From Chloroflexota bacterium (lineage in GTDB: Bacteria > Chloroflexota > Chloroflexia > Thermomicrobiales > UBA6265), in NCBI GenBank assembly GCA_023423795.1, contig JAFAEX010000316.1, positions 1 through 9,917 on the forward strand: a stretch of 9,917 bases of DNA, in the 5' to 3' direction. This document shows positions 6,996 through 9,917 of the stretch, in pieces; position 1 is the stretch's first letter, and each line of letters opens with the position of its first letter. The notes below the pieces were generated by a model. The model did not search any database, was not told where the DNA came from, and saw only the letters and a program-made list of their open reading frames with translations. A program made the position numbers and the translations under genes.

Positions 6996-7020
6996 CCTCC
7001 CTGGGAACCATCGCGGTTCC
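6996..7020 (-). promoter_or_regulatory. frr ribosome binding site next to a small hairpin
   Basis: GGGAGG (- strand, 7001-6996) sets the frr start. Two bases upstream of it a 6-bp perfect stem (7004-7009 with 7015-7020, 5-base loop) encloses an alternative in-frame ATG at 7011. The site decides the start codon; any control by the hairpin is speculation. Confidence 0.5.
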
Positions 7021-7048
7021 GGCAGCCGAGCCTCGCAGGCCCGATGCA

Positions 7049-7804
7049 TTACCCGGCGGGGCGGGTGGCGTCGAAAAACTCGGATTCCCCGGCGCAGACG
7101 AGCGTCCCGACGCTGGCGCCGCTGACGGCGTGCTCGATCGCTTCGTCGCCGCCCATATTGAACACCAGGATGGGCAGATCGTGGTCCCGGAGCAGCGCGA
7201 GCGCCGGAGTATCCATCACCCGCAGGTTGCGCTCGATCGCCTCCTGGTGGCTGATCCGCGCGTAGCGCCGGGCGTCGGGGTCGAGGTTCGGGTCCGTCGA
7301 GTAGATGCCATCGACCTGATTCTTGGCCATCAGCAGCACATCGACATCGAGTTCCAACGCCCGCAACGCCGCCGCCGTGTCGGTGGTGAAGTAGGGGTTG
7401 CCCGTGCCGGCGGCGAGGATGACGACGCGCCCCTTTTCCATGTGCCGGATCGCCCGGCGCCGGATGTACGGCTCGGCGACCTGGTGCATTTCGAGCGCGG
7501 TCATCACCCGCGTTTGGGTGCCCGTTTTTTCCAGCGCGTCCTGCAACGCCAGCGCGTTGAGGACGGTGGCGACCATGCCCATGTAGTCCGCCTGGGCGCG
7601 GTCCATGCCGCGGCTGGACGCCGCCAGCCCGCGCCAGATGTTGCCGCCGCCGATGACGATGGCGACCTGGACCTGGAGATCGACCACGTGCCGGACTTGC
7701 CGGGCCAATCGCTGGACGATGGCCGGGTCGATCCCATACTGGGCCTCCCCGGCCATCGCCTCGCCGCTGAGTTTGAGCAGGACCCGTCCGTACCTCGTGG
7801 CCAC
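7049..7804 (-). CDS. pyrH: UMP kinase
   Basis: This bacterial-type UMP kinase of the amino acid kinase fold phosphorylates UMP to UDP with ATP, feeding RNA, DNA and nucleotide-sugar synthesis. Visible motifs are LLKLSGE (9-15), the IGGGNIWRG nucleotide/UMP loop (51-59), GTGNPYFTTDTAA in the middle, and KNQVDGIYSTDP in the nucleotide-binding part. The GTG at 7804 gives 251 residues, close to the family length, and has purine-rich GGGGGAA ending 4 bases upstream. The frame also opens at a TTG 45 bases earlier, but those 15 residues look unlike the family. Bacterial UMP kinases are hexameric and usually regulated by GTP and UTP. It sits 63 bases after tsf. Confidence 0.96.
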   Translation of the reverse strand: MATRYGRVLLKLSGEAMAGEAQYGIDPAIVQRLARQVRHVVDLQVQVAIVIGGGNIWRGLAASSRGMDRAQADYMGMVATVLNALALQDALEKTGTQTRVMTALEMHQVAEPYIRRRAIRHMEKGRVVILAAGTGNPYFTTDTAAALRALELDVDVLLMAKNQVDGIYSTDPNLDPDARRYARISHQEAIERNLRVMDTPALALLRDHDLPILVFNMGGDEAIEHAVSGASVGTLVCAGESEFFDATRPAG

Positions 7805-7867
7805 ACCGTTCCCCCGCGCCCCGCTTGACTCCGCGCCACCGGCCCGCAACCAGGCCGGGATCGGCGA

Positions 7868-8449
7868 TCAGGCGTTGCCGCCCTCGCCCTCGCCCTCGCC
7901 CTCCGCCGGCAGATCGGCGCCGACTTCGAAGCGGGCGAAGCGGCGGACGACGATGTTCTCGCCGATGCGGGCGATGCGGTCCCGAACGAGATCGCGCACC
8001 GTTACCTTCGGATCCTTGATGAACGGCTGGTCGAGCAGCGCGACCGCCTTCACCGCCACGTCGAGCGACCCGAACTCGCGCTCCAGCTCGGCCACGTCCG
8101 CTTCGGGGATCTCCTCGCCGGAAAGGTAGCGCGGACTGGTGGCCGCGACCTGCATGGCGACGTCGTGGGCGAGTTCCTTGAAGTCCGGGGTGCGGGCGAC
8201 GAAGTCGGTCTCGCAGTTGATCTCCACGATGGCGCCGATCCGGCCCTGGCCGTGGATGTAGGGCTCGATCAACCCCTGCTGGGCGGCGCGGCCGGACTTC
8301 TTGTCGGCCTTGGCGAGACCCTGCTGGCGCAGAAGGTCCGACGCCTTCTCGATGTTGCCGCCGCTCTCTTCGAGCGCGCGCTTGCAGTCCATGATGCCGG
8401 CGCCGCTCTTTTCGCGGAGTTCTTTGACGAGGCTCGCGCTGATTGCCAC
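7868..8449 (-). CDS. tsf: elongation factor Ts, short form
   Basis: EF-Ts is the nucleotide exchange factor that reloads EF-Tu with GTP. The N-terminal UBA-like region contains LREKSGAGIMDCKRAL (11-26), the first family signature with Ser in place of the usual Thr. The second signature is in NCETDFVAR (78-86). The protein has 193 residues, close to the short Thermus-type form with a single core repeat, against about 280 in E. coli. The GTG at 8449 is chosen because AAAGGAG ends 6 bases before it and the family alignment starts there; the open frame runs further upstream without support. The C-terminus ends in an acidic Glu-Gly repeat encoded by a hexanucleotide tandem repeat. Second gene of the operon, 117 bases after rpsB. 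Confidence 0.96.
   Translation of the reverse strand: MAISASLVKELREKSGAGIMDCKRALEESGGNIEKASDLLRQQGLAKADKKSGRAAQQGLIEPYIHGQGRIGAIVEINCETDFVARTPDFKELAHDVAMQVAATSPRYLSGEEIPEADVAELEREFGSLDVAVKAVALLDQPFIKDPKVTVRDLVRDRIARIGENIVVRRFARFEVGADLPAEGEGEGEGGNA
7881..7904. repeat. hexanucleotide tandem repeat in the 3' end of tsf
   Basis: CCCTCG occurs three times in a row, followed by CCCTCC (four units). On the coding strand it encodes alternating Glu and Gly just before the end of EF-Ts. Unit changes would keep the reading frame. Confidence 0.7.
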
Positions 8450-8475
8450 GCGGGTCTCCTTTCGTGGGTGGTTGA

Positions 8476-8559
8476 CCCGGCGACCGCCGGGCACGGGTGG
8501 GCGGCGCATTGCGCGCCGCCCGAATCCAGTACCAGGTTGCATCCCGGCCGCGGGCCGGG
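8476..8559 (-). promoter_or_regulatory. cluster of three hairpins in the rpsB-tsf gap
   Basis: Three perfect stems fill the 117-base gap: 8543-8549 with 8553-8559 (7 bp, 3-base loop), 8499-8507 with 8513-8521 (9 bp, 5-base loop) and 8476-8481 with 8486-8491 (6 bp, 4-base loop). None is followed by a T-run in the direction of transcription. They could be attenuator or processing hairpins that set the ratio of S2 to EF-Ts transcripts. The structures are visible; the function is inferred. Confidence 0.45.
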
Positions 8560-8566
8560 GATCGCC

Positions 8567-9430
8567 TTACGGACGCTGGGCCGCCGCGACCGATTCGGCG
8601 GCGGCGGCTTCGCCCGCCGCGTCGGCCTCGGCCGCGAGGGCCGCGGCGAACAGCGGGGCTTCCTGGGCGCCGCCGCGGCGGCCGCCCTGCGCTTCACCGC
8701 GACCCTCGGCGTAGGCCATTTCCGACCGCATCTGGCCGGCCAGCGCCGCCTCGGCGATGCCGTTGGTGATGAGGCGAACCGAGCGGATCGCGTCGTCGTT
8801 GCCCGGGATCAGGTAATCGACGTCGTCCGGATCGCAATTGGTGTCGGTGATGGCGATCACCGGGATGCCGAGGCGGCGCGCTTCGTGGATCGCGAGGTGC
8901 TCGCGCTTCGGATCGATCACGAAGATCGCTCCCGGGAGCTGGGTCATGTCGCGCATGCCGCCGAGGGTGCGCTCCAGGCGCTCCAGCTCGGTGAGCTTGG
9001 CGGCGGCTTCCTGCTTCGGCAGGTAGTTGAACTCGCCGCGGTCCCGCTCGGCCTGCAGCGACTTCATCGCGCGAAGCCGGTTGCGGATGGTGACGAAGTT
9101 GGTCAGCGTGCCGCCGAGCCAGCGCCGGTTGACGAAGAACTGGCCGGAGCGCGACGCCTCGCGATCGACGACGTCCTGCGCCTGCTTCTTGGTGCCGACG
9201 AACAGCACCTTGCCGCCGCGGGCGGTGAGGTCGGCCACGAAGGCGTGGGCCTCCTCGAGCAGGGGGACGGTCTGCTGCAGGTCGATGATGTGGACGCCGT
9301 TGCGCTCGGTGAAGATGTACGGCTTCATCTTCGGGTTCCAGCGCTTCGCCTGGTGACCGAAGTGGACGCCCGCCTCCAGCAGCGCCTTCAGGCTGACCTT
9401 TGGCCCGGTACCGAGATTTGCCTGTTGCAC
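8567..9430 (-). CDS. rpsB: 30S ribosomal protein S2
   Basis: S2 binds late to the small subunit on the solvent side near protein S1 or its equivalent. The N-terminal block VSLKALLEAGVHFGHQ (12-27) with RWNPKMKPYIF and NGVHIIDL is conserved. The S2 signatures are NRRWLGGTLTNF (101-112) and PVIAITDTNCDPDDVDYLIPG (190-210), shown here only as landmarks. The protein has 287 residues, about 45 more than E. coli S2; the excess is a C-terminal tail from about residue 240, first Gly/Arg-rich and then Ala/Glu-rich, probably disordered or helical. The GTG start has GGAGG 6 bases upstream. First gene of the cluster, behind the promoter at 9560-9568 and an approximately 122-base leader. Confidence 0.97.
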   Translation of the reverse strand: MQQANLGTGPKVSLKALLEAGVHFGHQAKRWNPKMKPYIFTERNGVHIIDLQQTVPLLEEAHAFVADLTARGGKVLFVGTKKQAQDVVDREASRSGQFFVNRRWLGGTLTNFVTIRNRLRAMKSLQAERDRGEFNYLPKQEAAAKLTELERLERTLGGMRDMTQLPGAIFVIDPKREHLAIHEARRLGIPVIAITDTNCDPDDVDYLIPGNDDAIRSVRLITNGIAEAALAGQMRSEMAYAEGRGEAQGGRRGGAQEAPLFAAALAAEADAAGEAAAAESVAAAQRP

Positions 9431-9553
9431 GAAGGACCTCCGCGTTGATTGCCTCCGCGCCGTTCATCCCGGATCGGACCGCCGGACTCCCGGCGGCACG
9501 CCCGACACCGGTCCCGGCGCGTGCGAAATGGCGGCCTGGCATGCGCCGGGCCG
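9431..9553 (-). promoter_or_regulatory. rpsB leader with two hairpins
   Basis: The predicted 5' untranslated region of about 120 bases holds a 7-bp stem at its very start (9549-9555 with 9530-9536, long loop) and a second perfect 7-bp stem with a 4-base loop (9479-9485 with 9490-9496). It ends in the rpsB ribosome binding site GGAGG (9441-9437). In E. coli S2 represses its own mRNA; whether this leader does the same is a guess. Confidence 0.35.
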
Positions 9554-9559
9554 CCGATC

Positions 9560-9568
9560 AGTATACCA
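9560..9568 (-). promoter_or_regulatory. extended -10 promoter of the rpsB operon
   Basis: On the - strand TGGTATACT (9568-9560) has the TGn extension and TATACT, five of six matches to the consensus. Transcription would start near 9553. No good -35 box is seen at 16-18 bases, which is tolerable for extended -10 promoters. It lies between the SH3 gene stop and rpsB, the expected place for the operon promoter. Confidence 0.6.
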
Positions 9569-9607
9569 CCCGTTTCTGGACGGACAGGTCGATGATGGCG
9601 CGGACGG

Positions 9608-9917
9608 TCAGGCGCCCGCGGGTTGCAGGAAGTCTTCCCTGATCCAGCCCGGCTGGCCGCTCTGTTCGACCGTCACCGGCCACCAGTCGCACTGCCCGGC
9701 TTCGAAGAACTCGCCCGTGACCGAAACGCGCGTGCCGACAGTCAGGGTGGCCAGGACCGGCGTATCGGTGCTCGATCCCTCGCGAAGGTTCACTTCATCC
9801 GTGGTCACCAGCGTATCGCCGATGGCGTACACCGGCAGGCCGGTGGAGTCACAGACCTCTTTTAGATAGCGCAGACCTCTGGGAGGGATCCCTTCTTTGC
9901 AGTTCGTTGCATAGATA
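9608..9917 (-). CDS. SH3b domain protein, C-terminal part (5' end outside the window)
   Basis: The frame is open from the right edge to the TGA at 9608-9610. Its last 70 residues form a bacterial SH3 (SH3b/SH3_3) domain: DTLVTTDEVNLREGSSTDTP, then the VLATLTVGTRVSVTGE strands, then DWWPV and GWIREDFLQP. Such domains bind cell-wall or other extracellular ligands in secreted or surface proteins, and are often repeated in Chloroflexota; the ligand here is unknown. A GTG at 9832 could be a start but has no ribosome site. Upstream of residue PVYAIG the frame continues as about 30 residues that do not look like SH3 sequence and lie in DNA of much lower G+C. The SH3 part is secure; the gene's true beginning is not. 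Confidence 0.75.
   Translation of the reverse strand, partial: IYATNCKEGIPPRGLRYLKEVCDSTGLPVYAIGDTLVTTDEVNLREGSSTDTPVLATLTVGTRVSVTGEFFEAGQCDWWPVTVEQSGQPGWIREDFLQPAGA
9821..9917 (-). other. possible ThiE/TenI-like fragment fused to the SH3 frame
   Basis: Translated on the - strand, this end gives YATNCKEGIPPRGL followed by LKEVC and GLPVYAIG. As I remember the family, this matches the C-terminal part of thiamine phosphate synthase/TenI proteins, where a T-x-C/S-K-x-G-x-P-P-x-GL stretch is followed by iPVyAIGGI. The expected second Gly-Ile is replaced by the SH3 start (AIGDTLV). Bases 9851-9917 are about 48% G+C (32 of 67), against about 70% elsewhere. Confidence 0.4.

Noticed and set aside
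8165..9448. 427-codon + strand open frame antisense to rpsB and tsf
   Set aside because: Shadow of two conserved genes; it crosses their intergenic hairpins and lacks a ribosome site or domain.
2406..9590. Identical 15-mer CTGGACGGACAGGTC at 2406-2420 (inside polB) and 9576-9590 (upstream of the rpsB promoter)
   Set aside because: In a GC-rich 10-kb window one such match is expected by chance, and the polB copy is fully explained as coding sequence.
9852..9880. Direct repeat CAGACCTCT at 9852-9860 and 9872-9880
   Set aside because: Only two short copies, read in different codon phases; probably chance in a stretch already suspect as an assembly join.
1..9917. Mobile element, CRISPR, toxin-antitoxin or defence island
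   Set aside because: No transposase, integrase, regularly spaced repeats or small paired genes are present; the window is housekeeping DNA.

Overview
The window is GC-rich chromosomal DNA (roughly 70% G+C by eye). It suggests a member of the Chloroflexota, most likely Thermomicrobia (Sphaerobacter-like). The reasons are high G+C, many GTG start codons, a short EF-Ts, a Pol II-like family B DNA polymerase, and a bacterial SH3 domain of a style I associate with that group. The assignment is an inference from general resemblance; no search was possible.

Left edge (1-290, + strand): a complete 5S rRNA lies inside a longer processing stem, followed 46 bases later by an initiator tRNA-fMet with an encoded CCA. 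A perfect 14-bp GAAA-capped hairpin with T-runs on both strands closes the unit. This looks like the end of a ribosomal RNA operon. The same hairpin can terminate the convergent DNA polymerase gene.

315-3325: a family B DNA polymerase gene (- strand) and a ComF-type phosphoribosyltransferase gene (+ strand) diverge from a 71-base region with candidate -10 elements for both directions. The polymerase appears to be leaderless.

3326-3491: the convergent gap between comF and dxr carries a degenerate inverted repeat that resembles a widespread interspersed intergenic repeat.

3492-9430 (- strand): a seven-gene operon-like cluster is transcribed in the order rpsB, tsf, pyrH, frr, uppS, cdsA, dxr. 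It links translation (ribosomal protein S2, EF-Ts, ribosome recycling factor), UMP phosphorylation, undecaprenyl diphosphate synthesis, CDP-diacylglycerol synthesis and the committed step of the MEP isoprenoid pathway. This gene order is conserved in many bacteria. A good extended -10 promoter sits about 130 bases upstream of rpsB, and the leader and the rpsB-tsf gap hold strong hairpins. Five of the seven genes start with GTG.

Right edge (9608-9917, - strand): a reading frame that runs off the window ends in an SH3b domain. Its upstream 30 or so residues look instead like a piece of a ThiE/TenI-type protein and lie in DNA of about 48% G+C. This is either an unusual fusion or, more likely, a chimeric assembly join.

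No intergenic stretch exceeds 300 bases. I see no mobile element, CRISPR array, defence system or convincing undescribed system. Most of the window is conserved housekeeping DNA, and the points of interest are small regulatory or structural details and the odd right edge.
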